A stretch of 64,000 nucleotides of DNA from CAVXDY01 sp963760715 (lineage in GTDB: Bacteria > Actinomycetota > Thermoleophilia > Miltoncostaeales > Miltoncostaeaceae): assembly GCA_963760715.1 (NCBI GenBank), contig CAVXDY010000002.1, positions 1-64,000 of the forward strand, in the 5' to 3' direction. Below, piece by piece: positions 51,335 through 58,512 of the stretch (positions within the stretch are counted from its first letter, which is position 1; every line of letters starts with the position of its first letter). The translations under genes and the position numbers were made by a program. Below the pieces are notes generated by a model. It had not been told where the DNA came from. It saw nothing but the letters and a program-made list of their open reading frames with translations, and did no database searches.

Positions 51335-51355
51335 GCGAAGCGGCCCCGCGGGCCG

Positions 51356-52003
51356 TCAATCGCGGGCGCGCACCATGGCCAGGGGCTCGGCGACCTGCTC
51401 GAGGTGCGCGTGCAGCTCGCCCGCGCGCGCCTCGAGCCACGCCCATCGCGGCCGGCGGTCGTCGTCGGCGAACGCCTCGCCGATGCTGCCCGGGTTGAGG
51501 AAGAGGCAGCCGGCCTCCTCGCGGATGAGCGGATGGTGAGTGTGGCCGCTGACGACACAGTCGGCGTCGAGGCCGCGGGCGATGGCGCCCAGCAGGCGCT
51601 TGGAGGTGCCGGCGCCGATGGTCCCCGCCGGGTCGCCGTGCACGATGGCCACCTTCCATCCGCCGAGGTCCACGCGCACCACCGCGGGCAGGCTTGAGAG
51701 GAACCGCAGGGTGGTCTCGGACAGGTGCGTGGCGGTCCAGGCGCGCGAGCCGACCCGCCCGGCCTTGGGGTGGTCGGGGTCGGGCTCGCGCTTGGTGACC
51801 TTGCCGTCGGTGTTGCCCATCGCGCAGGGCCAGCCGGTGCGCATGACCTCGCGCACGCACCCCTCCGGGTCGGGGCCGCGCATCACCAGGTCGCCGGTGA
51901 AGGCGCCGTTGACGATGCCCCGTTCCTCGACGGCGCCGAGAACGGCCTGTAGCGCGGGCAGGTTGGCATGGACGTCGCCCAGGACGGCGAGGCGCTCAGG
52001 CAC
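51356..52003 (-). CDS. Calcineurin-like metallophosphoesterase
   Basis: 215 aa from GTG 52003. Metal motifs LGDVHANLPALQAVL (GDxH), TGDLVMRGPDP (GDxxxRG), GNTDGK (GNxD/H), VHGDP and SGHTHHP place it in the YfcE/ApaH-like group of phosphodiesterases. It has no signal peptide. Its start overlaps the end of the CHAD gene upstream by 8 nt, so it is the last gene of the minus-strand run that begins at 54714. The substrate (cyclic phosphodiester or nucleotide) is not shown. Confidence 0.88.
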   Translation of the reverse strand: MPERLAVLGDVHANLPALQAVLGAVEERGIVNGAFTGDLVMRGPDPEGCVREVMRTGWPCAMGNTDGKVTKREPDPDHPKAGRVGSRAWTATHLSETTLRFLSSLPAVVRVDLGGWKVAIVHGDPAGTIGAGTSKRLLGAIARGLDADCVVSGHTHHPLIREEAGCLFLNPGSIGEAFADDDRRPRWAWLEARAGELHAHLEQVAEPLAMVRARD

Positions 52004-52598
52004 GGTCGCGGATGCCCAGGGCCTCGTGCAGGCGGGGGCGGAATCGCTCGCCCTTCAGGCGGCGCCACTCGTCGACGAACCGCGCGTACAGCTCGTCGCG
52101 CTCGCGGCGGCGGCGCCCGATGAGGGCGTGGACCCCCGGGCGCTCGTCGCCGCGGCGGGCGATGGCGAACTCGCGCTCGAACTCACGGAAGTCGGCCTCG
52201 CGACCCTGCGCGGAACGCCGGCGGGGACCGCGCGGCGCCGTGGCCACCAGGCGCCGCGCCGCCGCGCCCTCGCGCTCGTTGAGCCACTCGAGGTGGCCCT
52301 CGAGCATCGGGATCTGCACGTCGCAGTCGTGGATGTCGCCCAGCAGGTCCTGGAGGGACTTGACCTCGTCGATGAAGGGCTCGAGGTCCTCCACGAACGC
52401 CACCGCGAAGATCTCGAGCAGGTAGCGCAGGCGCTTGCACGCGATGCGCATGTCGTGAAGCTCGGTGACGTTGGCGGGGTCGGCCATCAGGCCGTCGTAC
52501 AGGTAGACCTCGTCGATGCGCACGGCCAGCACCTTGCGGGCGTTGGGCTGAAGGCGGCGGTCGGGATCGAGCCCGTGGACCGTGCGCGGCTTGGCCAC
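51996..52598 (-). CDS. CHAD domain protein 2
   Basis: 200 aa from GTG 52598, directly abutting the stop of the other CHAD gene. The conserved helical element ELHDMRIACKRLRYLLEIF and the acidic/His motif LGDIHDCDVQIPML define the domain, which binds polyphosphate through basic residues. The C-terminal half is rich in Arg (PRRRSAQGREADFREF). There is no CYTH phosphatase domain, so this is a stand-alone binding module. Confidence 0.85.
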   Translation of the reverse strand: MAKPRTVHGLDPDRRLQPNARKVLAVRIDEVYLYDGLMADPANVTELHDMRIACKRLRYLLEIFAVAFVEDLEPFIDEVKSLQDLLGDIHDCDVQIPMLEGHLEWLNEREGAAARRLVATAPRGPRRRSAQGREADFREFEREFAIARRGDERPGVHALIGRRRRERDELYARFVDEWRRLKGERFRPRLHEALGIRDRA

Positions 52599-53114
52599 TC
52601 AGGCCTCCGGGGGCCGCGGGTCGAGGCGCGCCATGCGCACGCCCGTGTGCTTGGTGAGGTAGGAGACGAACCGCTCCTCGAAGCCCTCCTCGTCGATCCG
52701 GGAGAAGAGCGCGGCGAGCAGGGGATCCTCGGCGGCCCGCTCCTCGCGGTAGCGCGCCACCAGGCCCTCCACGCCGGGGCGCTCGTCGTCGCGCATCTCG
52801 GGGAGGATCGCGGTGAGCCGCTCGATGGCCACGTCGAGATCGCGCGCGTCGCCGAGGACGTCGGTGATCTCCTTCACCTGGCGCACGAGGGGGCGGAACG
52901 ACTTGCCGGGAAAGGCCCCCTCGAAGGCGTCCATCGCCGCGCGCAGGCGCCGTGACGAGACGCGCATGGCGTGCAGTTCCTCGATGTCCTCGCCCAGGAG
53001 CGTGCCGTCGCGGTAGCTCATCATCTCCCGCCAGCGCGTGAGCACCACGCGCCCGGCGGCCTCCCGGAAGTGGGCACGCCCGCTGAGCCCCGGAACCTCC
53101 CAGGCCTTCGCCAC
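52599..53114 (-). CDS. CHAD domain protein 1
   Basis: 171 aa from GTG 53114. It has ELHAMRVSSRRLRAAMDAFEGAF and LGDARDLDVAIERL, the two CHAD signatures, and a conserved Lys/Arg face. Together with the next gene it gives two half-length CHAD units in tandem, as if a long CHAD array had been split into two proteins that could pair. Polyphosphate binding is expected from the family. It starts 13 nt after the 110-aa gene. Confidence 0.85.
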   Translation of the reverse strand: MAKAWEVPGLSGRAHFREAAGRVVLTRWREMMSYRDGTLLGEDIEELHAMRVSSRRLRAAMDAFEGAFPGKSFRPLVRQVKEITDVLGDARDLDVAIERLTAILPEMRDDERPGVEGLVARYREERAAEDPLLAALFSRIDEEGFEERFVSYLTKHTGVRMARLDPRPPEA

Positions 53115-53127
53115 CCCCGCTGTCCGC

Positions 53128-53460
53128 CTACCCGGGGGCCCGGCGGCGCACCATCACCGAGTCGCGCACGGCCTCCCGCAGCGCCGTGCCGCGGGCGATG
53201 ACCGGCCAGTCGATCTCCAGCTCCATGCCCAGGTTGACCAGCACGCGCAGCACGGCTCCCTCGTCGATGCTCGGACCGGACAGCGCCACCGTCTCCCGCA
53301 ACCACCGGCCCTGTGCCTTGGAGAGGGCGACCGTGATGTCGCGCCGCGCATCCTTGCGGCGGGTGCCGATGGTGTCCGGCCCCAGTCGCACGTAGACGCC
53401 CCCCTCGCCGGGGCCGCTCGGCGGGCCGCCGAGCACGCCCTGGTAGCTCACCCGCCTCAT
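53128..53460 (-). CDS. Hypothetical 110-aa protein coupled to the ATPase gene
   Basis: ATG 53460 overlaps the stop of the ExeA-like ATPase gene (ATGA). The product has a Gly/Pro-rich start, then mixed alpha/beta sequence (DITVALSKAQGRWLRETVAL, IDEGAVLRVLVNLGMELEIDWPVI), and ends in a basic stretch (RDSVMVRRRAPG). The middle could be a small DNA-binding fold, but no motif is decisive. I do not recognise the family. Confidence 0.55.
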   Translation of the reverse strand: MRRVSYQGVLGGPPSGPGEGGVYVRLGPDTIGTRRKDARRDITVALSKAQGRWLRETVALSGPSIDEGAVLRVLVNLGMELEIDWPVIARGTALREAVRDSVMVRRRAPG

Positions 53461-54284
53461 CCCTCGGCCCCCGCGGCGGCGGCCGTCGAGGCCTCCACGC
53501 TCAGGCGCTGGTCCTCGGCCAGGTCGCGGATGGTGTCCTCGCCGATCTCGTTCTCTCCGCGCTCGGCCGCCACGAAGAGGGCGTTGGCGAGCAGCAGGTT
53601 GACCAGCCGGGGGACGCCGCCGGTCTCGTGGTGGGCGGCGCGCGCCGCGCGCTTGGAGACGATGCGCCGGTCCGCACCGGCCACCCGCGTGCGGTGCAGG
53701 ATGTAGGCGTCCACCTCGTCGGGGCTCATCGGCCCGAGGTGGTAGCGCACCACGACGCGCTGGGAGACCTGGGGCTGCCGCTCGATGCGGCCCGTCAGCT
53801 CGGGCTGGCCCAACAGGACCACGGGGGCCGAGACGCCGTCGCCGGGATTGGTGAGCATGCGCAGCTCGTCGAGGGCGGGGGGGCCGAGGCGCTGGGCCTC
53901 GTCGACGGCCAGCACGATGCGCCGCCCGCCGGCCGCGGCGACCGCGAGCCGCGCGCGCAGGAGCCCGGCGAGGCGCGCGGTGGAGCCGCCGGCGGGCTCG
54001 GCGCCGGTCGCCACCAGCGCCGCCGCGAGGAGGGCCGCCGCGGTGCGCGGGGGGTTCGCCACCTCGGCCACCTGGAAGCCCTCGCCGTCGAGGGTGCGGC
54101 GCAGGGTCTGCGCCAGCAGGGTCTTTCCGGCCCCGATCTCCCCCGTGATCACCACCAGGCCCCCGAGTTGGGTGATACCGAACAGGATGCGGGCCAGGCC
54201 CTCGCGATGGTCGGCGCGCTCGAACGCGAAGCGCGTGTCGGGCTCGAGGCCGAACGGGGGCTCGGCGAGGCCCCAATGGGTCAG
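53457..54284 (-). CDS. ExeA/TniB-like AAA ATPase
   Basis: About 275 aa. The typical N-terminus YLTHWGLAEPPFGLEPDTRF is present, with Walker A GEIGAGKTLLAQ, Walker B IVLAVDEAQRLG, sensor-like LLGQPEL, and GGVPRLVNLLLANAL near the end. The ExeA family includes GspA-type secretion ATPases that work with peptidoglycan, and TniB-type transposition ATPases. The start is uncertain: no ATG, GTG or TTG lies close before the conserved N-terminus. I give the CTG at 54284; GTG 54437 would add 51 poorly coding residues. No transposase is nearby, so an envelope role is more likely. Confidence 0.75.
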   Translation of the reverse strand: MTHWGLAEPPFGLEPDTRFAFERADHREGLARILFGITQLGGLVVITGEIGAGKTLLAQTLRRTLDGEGFQVAEVANPPRTAAALLAAALVATGAEPAGGSTARLAGLLRARLAVAAAGGRRIVLAVDEAQRLGPPALDELRMLTNPGDGVSAPVVLLGQPELTGRIERQPQVSQRVVVRYHLGPMSPDEVDAYILHRTRVAGADRRIVSKRAARAAHHETGGVPRLVNLLLANALFVAAERGENEIGEDTIRDLAEDQRLSVEASTAAAAGAEG

Positions 54285-54414
54285 GTAGGCCGGTCGCCCG
54301 GCAGGCGAGAACGTCGAGATTTCGAGGGACCCCCAGCGGTCACGGTCGGGAGCGACAGCCTCCGCGGAGTCTAACCCGGACCCCCGCTGTGAAAGGGGGG
54401 TGCGGACGCGTGGG

Positions 54415-54714
54415 TTACAGGGGGCGCAGGCGCGCACGGCGGCGCGCCATGGCGCGGGCGCGCGCCGCCGCGAGAACGCCGACGACGGCGGCGATGCCGG
54501 CCAGCTCGACCTGGAAGGCGACCACCCCGGCGCCGGCCGGTGCGGACGCGACCGCCGCGAGCAGGAAGCCGGCCACCAGGCCGAGCGCGTACAGGGCCAC
54601 CGTGCGCGCGCTCGGCAGCCGCCGGCGCCGTCGCGCCGGGACCGGGCGCAGGCGCGGGGCGGGGGCGGGGCGGGGGTGGGACGATTCGAGGTGGCGGAGG
54701 GCGGTGGCGGACAT
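54415..54714 (-). CDS. 99-aa two-helix membrane protein under LexA-type control
   Basis: ATG 54714. The basic N-terminus (about 40 residues, rich in Pro/Arg) is followed by two hydrophobic helices (TVALYALGLVAGFLLAAVAS and VVAFQVELAGIAAVVGVLAAA) and a short Arg-rich tail, so both ends should face the cytosol. No LysM or catalytic domain is visible. Its predicted promoter has LexA-type boxes over both the -35 and the -10, and the cell-division cluster starts divergently 194 bp away. A role as DNA-damage-induced membrane protein, perhaps acting on division as YneA, ChiZ or DivS do, is inference. Confidence 0.6.
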   Translation of the reverse strand: MSATALRHLESSHPRPAPAPRLRPVPARRRRRLPSARTVALYALGLVAGFLLAAVASAPAGAGVVAFQVELAGIAAVVGVLAAARARAMARRRARLRPL

Positions 54715-54720
54715 CGAGGG

Positions 54721-54758
54721 GAACAATAGTTCGTCCCCCGGATGCGAACAAGTGTTCG
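54721..54758 (-). promoter_or_regulatory. Two LexA-type boxes over a predicted leaderless promoter
   Basis: Plus-strand CGAACAAGTGTTCG (54745-54758) matches the Gram-positive SOS box form CGAAC-N4-GTTCG. GAACAATAGTTC (54721-54732) keeps the core GAAC-N4-GTTC. On the minus strand TTGTTC (54751-54746) and TATTGT (54728-54723) are 17 bp apart, each lying inside one box, and the ATG at 54714 follows 8 nt after the -10. LexA bound here would block polymerase directly. Confidence 0.65.
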
Positions 54759-54873
54759 GCAATGCACGCTGCAACGCCGGCCCCGCAACGACCGTTGCAC
54801 GGAAACGTCCTGCTCGCGTGCCCCGCGGGTGGCCCCGGTGGGGGAAAACCCCTCGGATGGGGGGGAGAATGCG

Positions 54874-54907
54874 TTGTCACGTGGGGAGATGTGGGGTAGC
54901 GTGGGGA
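54874..54907 (+). promoter_or_regulatory. mraZ promoter with three MraZ boxes
   Basis: TTGTCA (54874-54879), 17 bp, TAGCGT (54897-54902), then the mraZ ATG after 6 nt. GTGGGG occurs at 54881, 54891 and 54901, an exact 10-bp direct repeat. MraZ is known to bind tandem GTGGG-like repeats before its own gene. The boxes fill the spacer and overlap the -10, so autorepression is expected. Confidence 0.8.
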
Positions 54908-54908
54908 A

Positions 54909-55361
54909 ATGCAACGCCGGCTGCTGAGTGGGACCTATGAGTGCAGCCTCGACAATCGCTTCCGCCTGGCCATTCCCGCCCGCCTGCGAGAGCCCTTTGT
55001 CGCGGGGGCGACCGTGGGCTGGTGGATCGACGAGTGCCTCGTCGTGGTCCCCAGCGTCGAGTGGCCGTCCCTCATCGACCGGACCTTCGGGACGATGAGC
55101 GTGCTGGACGACGACGCCCGCGAGATGAGCCGCTTCCTGGGCGCCGGCGCCTTCCACCACGAGCTCGACCGGCAGGGCCGCATCCCCCTGGCTCCCGAGC
55201 TGCGCGAGCACGCGGGGCTGGAGGACGGCAAGGTCAAGCTGGTGGGGGTGGGGGAGTACCTGGAGGTCTGGGATCCCCGCCGCCTGTCCGACCGCTTCGC
55301 GGAGTTGCGCCGAGAGGGGGTATCCGCCCGTGCCAAGCGCCTTGCCGGTCGAAGCTCGTAG
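54909..55361 (+). CDS. mraZ: Transcriptional regulator MraZ
   Basis: 150 aa from ATG 54909, first gene of the dcw cluster. Two AbrB-like swapped-hairpin repeats are seen: GTYECSLDNRFRLAIPARLREPF near the start and HHELDRQGRIPLAPELREHAGL in the second half, each with the DxxGR/DxxxR turn. MraZ forms a ring that binds GTGGG repeats and represses the cluster. It overlaps rsmH by 32 nt. The lack of a classical ribosome site and the -10 only 6 nt upstream suggest a leaderless transcript. Confidence 0.95.
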   Translation: MQRRLLSGTYECSLDNRFRLAIPARLREPFVAGATVGWWIDECLVVVPSVEWPSLIDRTFGTMSVLDDDAREMSRFLGAGAFHHELDRQGRIPLAPELREHAGLEDGKVKLVGVGEYLEVWDPRRLSDRFAELRREGVSARAKRLAGRSS

Positions 55362-56304
55362 ACCCGCCCGCGGGCACGAGCCCGTGCTGCTGGACGAGGT
55401 CGTCCGCATGGTCGCGCCGCGGCCGGGCGAGACGATCGTGGACTGCACCTTCGGCGCCGGCGGCCACGCGCGCCGGCTCGCGCCCCCCCTGGGCGAGGAC
55501 GGCCGCTACGTGGCCATCGACCAGGACCCCGAGGCCGCCGAGTGGTTCTCGGACCTGGCCGACGACGTCGTGTGCGAGACCCGGTTCGTCCAGGCCAACT
55601 TCGCCGACGCCCTCCCGCGCCTGGCCGACCAGGGGCTGCGCGCCGACGCGATCCTGATGGACCTCGGCCTGTCGTCGATGCAGGTCGACCGGCCCGAGCG
55701 CGGCTTCTCGTACTCGCGGCAGGCGCCCCTCGACATGCGGATGGACCCGGGCCTGCGCCGCTCCGCGGCCGATCTGGTGGCCGAGCTCCCCGAGGACGAG
55801 CTGGCCAGGATCCTCAGCGCGTACGGCGAGGAGCGCTACGCGCGGCCCATCGCCCGCGCCATCGTCCGGCGCCGCGCGCAGGCCCCCATCGCCACCACCG
55901 GGGATCTCGTGGAGGTGGTGCGCTCGGCCGTCCCCACGCCGGCCCTGTTCGCGGCCGGCCACCCGGCCAAGCGGGTCTTCCAGGGGCTGCGGATCGCGGT
56001 CAACGACGAGCTGGGGAGCCTGGAGGCCGGGCTCGCCGCCGCCTTCGAGCTGCTCGCCCCGGGCGGCCGCCTGGTGGTGATCTCCTTCCACTCCCTCGAG
56101 GACCGCATGGTCAAGCGCTTCATGCGCGCGCGCAGCCAGGGCTGCATCTGCCCGCCCGACATGCCGGTGTGCGGGTGCGGCCGCGTGGCCGAGGGCGCGC
56201 TGCTCGCCGGCAAGGCCCAGCGGCCCAAGCAGGCCGAGCTGGACCGCAACCCCCGCGCGCGCTCGGCGCGCCTGCGCGGCCTGCGCCGGGCGGAGCCCGC
56301 GTGA
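55330..56304 (+). CDS. rsmH: 16S rRNA (cytosine-1402-N4)-methyltransferase
   Basis: 324 aa from GTG 55330. SAM-binding VDCTFGAGGHARRL, DQDPEA, MDLGLSSMQVDRPERGFSY, LDMRMDP, and HPAKRVFQGLRIAVNDELGSLEAGL with ISFHSLEDRMVKRF are the MraW signatures. Four Cys in GCICPPDMPVCGCG form the small C-terminal knuckle seen in many members. It methylates C1402 in the ribosomal P site. Embedded in the dcw cluster between mraZ and ftsL. Confidence 0.96.
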   Translation: MPSALPVEARRPARGHEPVLLDEVVRMVAPRPGETIVDCTFGAGGHARRLAPPLGEDGRYVAIDQDPEAAEWFSDLADDVVCETRFVQANFADALPRLADQGLRADAILMDLGLSSMQVDRPERGFSYSRQAPLDMRMDPGLRRSAADLVAELPEDELARILSAYGEERYARPIARAIVRRRAQAPIATTGDLVEVVRSAVPTPALFAAGHPAKRVFQGLRIAVNDELGSLEAGLAAAFELLAPGGRLVVISFHSLEDRMVKRFMRARSQGCICPPDMPVCGCGRVAEGALLAGKAQRPKQAELDRNPRARSARLRGLRRAEPA

Positions 56305-56717
56305 GCACCCGTGCCGCCGGCCGCGGAGCCGCGAGCGCCGAGCCCCGCCGGCGCGCGGCTCCCGCCCCCCGGCCACGCACCCGGCCCCGCGCGGTCCCCC
56401 GCACCGCGCCGCGCCGCGCCGCCCGGCCGCGCACGCGCGTGCGCCTGGGCCGCCTGGTGATCCCCCTGATCGCCCTCGTCCTTGGCGGGATCGTGTTCGT
56501 GAACGTCGCCAAGCTGACGCTGACCAACCAGACCGGCCAGGTCATCGAGAAGGCGCGGAGCGTCGAGTCGGAGACCGCTCGCCTGCAGAGCGCGCTCGAG
56601 CAGCGCAATGCCCGGGTGCGGCAGAACGCGCAACGGCGCCTGGGGATGGAGTCGCCGAGCGGCGACTCGGTCACCTACCTCGACGCCGGCAAGAACCCGG
56701 CCGCCGCGACCCCCTAG
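56301..56717 (+). CDS. ftsL: FtsL-like septal membrane protein
   Basis: 138 aa from GTG 56301, overlapping rsmH by 4 nt. A long Arg/Pro/Ala-rich cytosolic tail (about residues 1-52) precedes one membrane helix (VIPLIALVLGGIVFVNVAKL) and a periplasmic coiled coil (VIEKARSVESETARLQSALEQRNARVRQNAQ). Sequence identity in the family is low. Position between rsmH and ftsI and the topology support FtsL, which with FtsB/FtsQ activates FtsW-FtsI at the septum. Confidence 0.82.
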   Translation: MSTRAAGRGAASAEPRRRAAPAPRPRTRPRAVPRTAPRRAARPRTRVRLGRLVIPLIALVLGGIVFVNVAKLTLTNQTGQVIEKARSVESETARLQSALEQRNARVRQNAQRRLGMESPSGDSVTYLDAGKNPAAATP

Positions 56718-56720
56718 GCC

Positions 56721-58475
56721 GTGGCGCGGCCACCCTCGCGTCCGCCCTCCCGCCCGCGTCCGCCCTCACGCCCGCGGCCGCCCTCACGGTCCGGTGGGCG
56801 CCGGCCGGCGGCCGCGCGCAAACGGCCGCAGCGGATCCGGATGCTGGCGGCCGGCGCCGTGCTGCTGCTGGGGCTGCTGGGGCTGCGCGCGACCTTCCTC
56901 GGCACCGTGCGGGCCGGCGACCTCTCGGAGCGCCGCGCCGAGCACAGCCGCTTCCCCTACGTGCTGCCGGCCGAGCGCGGCGCCATCCAGAGCAGCGACG
57001 GCGCCGACCTGGCCATCGACCGGCTGGCCGTCGACGTGACCGCCTCGCCCAACCTGGTGACCGACCCGGTCGGCGTGGCGACCCGGCTCGCCCCGATCCT
57101 GAAGCGCGACCCCGACACGCTGGCCAACACCCTGTCCCAGCGGGGCGTCTACGCGGTGCTCGCGCGCAACGTGCCGCCCGCCTCGGCCGACCGGGCCCGC
57201 GCGCTCGGCATCCCGGGCATCTACTTCTCGGACACGTACCAGCGGTTCCTTCCGGGCGGACCCCAGGCGGCCCAGGTGCTGGGGCTCACGGGGGACCAGC
57301 ACGAGGGCCTGTCGGGGATGGAGAAGCAGCTCGACCCGGAGCTGACGGGGGTGGCCGGGCGCCGGGTGGAGGTGCGCGACCTCTTCGGCCGTCCGATCCA
57401 GGTGCTGAGCGACCGCGAGCCGGTGCCCGGCAAGGACGTGCGCCTGGCGATGGACTCCCGGATCCAGAACGAGGTGGAGCGCACGCTCTCGCAGACCCGG
57501 GCCAAGTTCGGCGCCCGGAGCGCGATGGCCATCGTGATGCGCCCCAAGGACGGGGCCATCCTGGCGATGGCCACGGTGCCGCGGTTCAATCCCAACCAGC
57601 GCCACCAGATCAACCCCGACCTGGAGCGCAACCGCCCGGTCACCGACACCTTCGAGCCGGGATCGACCTTCAAGATCGTGACGATGACGGCGGCCCTGGA
57701 GGACGGGAAGGTCACCCCCTCGACCACCTTCGACCTGCCGGTGTCGGTGACCAAGTACGCGGGCACGGCCTCCGAGTACACGCTGGTGGACGACCACCGC
57801 ACCGCGCCCGCGCGGATGACGGCGTCCGAGATCCTTGCGCGCTCAAGCAACATCGGGACGTACACGATCGGCACGCGGGTCGGAGAGGACCGGCTGAAGG
57901 CCTGGATCTCGCGCTTCGGCTTCGGGTCACTCACCGGGATCGACTACCCGGGCGAGGTGGCGGGCGCCGTCCAGCAGGACTGGTCGGGCACCTCGTCGCT
58001 GAACATCCCGATCGGATACGGCACCGCCGTCACGCTCACCCAGCTCGCCCGCGCCTACGCCGCGGTGGCGAACGGGGGGACCCTGGTGACGCCGCATCTC
58101 GTCGCGGCCGTCGGCGGCAAGAACGTGACCCCCCCGGGGCGGCGCATCATGCACGAGGCCACGGCGCGGTCGCTCAGCCGCATGCTGCGCGGTGTGGTGG
58201 ACCCGCAGGGCACGGGATCGCTGGCCGAGGTGAAGGGCTTCGAGGTGGCCGGCAAGACCGGCACCGCGAAGAAGTTCGACCCCTCCACCGGCACGTACAG
58301 CGACACCGCCTACACGGCCTCGTTCGTGGGCTACGCCCCGGCCGAGGACCCGCAGCTGCTGGTGGCGGTGGTGGTGGACGAGCCCCACGGCTCCATCTAC
58401 GGCGGCGACGTGGCGGCTCCCGCCTTCGAGCAGATCGCGACGTTCTCCCTGCAAACGCTGCGAATCACGCCCTGA
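56721..58475 (+). CDS. ftsI: Septal transpeptidase (class B PBP, FtsI)
   Basis: 584 aa from GTG 56721. A cytosolic tail made of repeated RPPSRP units (residues 4-25, encoded by short imperfect DNA repeats), a membrane helix (about 42-60), a pedestal domain (about 65-230) and the transpeptidase domain. Active-site motifs are STFK (Ser near 315), SSN (near 374) and KTGT (Lys near 512). It cross-links septal peptidoglycan. No PASTA domains are present. murE follows after 37 nt containing an inverted repeat. Confidence 0.95.
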   Translation: MARPPSRPPSRPRPPSRPRPPSRSGGRRPAAARKRPQRIRMLAAGAVLLLGLLGLRATFLGTVRAGDLSERRAEHSRFPYVLPAERGAIQSSDGADLAIDRLAVDVTASPNLVTDPVGVATRLAPILKRDPDTLANTLSQRGVYAVLARNVPPASADRARALGIPGIYFSDTYQRFLPGGPQAAQVLGLTGDQHEGLSGMEKQLDPELTGVAGRRVEVRDLFGRPIQVLSDREPVPGKDVRLAMDSRIQNEVERTLSQTRAKFGARSAMAIVMRPKDGAILAMATVPRFNPNQRHQINPDLERNRPVTDTFEPGSTFKIVTMTAALEDGKVTPSTTFDLPVSVTKYAGTASEYTLVDDHRTAPARMTASEILARSSNIGTYTIGTRVGEDRLKAWISRFGFGSLTGIDYPGEVAGAVQQDWSGTSSLNIPIGYGTAVTLTQLARAYAAVANGGTLVTPHLVAAVGGKNVTPPGRRIMHEATARSLSRMLRGVVDPQGTGSLAEVKGFEVAGKTGTAKKFDPSTGTYSDTAYTASFVGYAPAEDPQLLVAVVVDEPHGSIYGGDVAAPAFEQIATFSLQTLRITP

Positions 58476-58478
58476 TTT

Positions 58479-58511
58479 CGGGGCGTGGCGCTGTGGTACC
58501 ATCACGCCCCG
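58479..58511 (+). promoter_or_regulatory. Inverted repeat just before murE
   Basis: CGGGGCGTG (58479-58487) and CACGCCCCG (58503-58511) are perfect complements with a 15-nt loop that contains TACCAT, a possible -10. The stem ends 1 nt before the murE ATG and would cover its initiation region. It could be a regulatory hairpin or an attenuator-like structure. Confidence 0.4.
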
Positions 58512-58512
58512 C

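Noticed and set aside
54770..54921. Direct repeat TGCAACGCCGGC at 54770 and 54910
   Set aside because: Only 12 bp, one copy inside the mraZ coding start, no palindrome and no spacing logic; likely chance in GC-rich DNA.
56725..56800. Short tandem repeats coding for RPPSRP units at the ftsI start, considered as a CRISPR-like or slippage element
   Set aside because: Irregular, short and fully explained as a Pro/Arg-rich cytosolic tail of the class B PBP.
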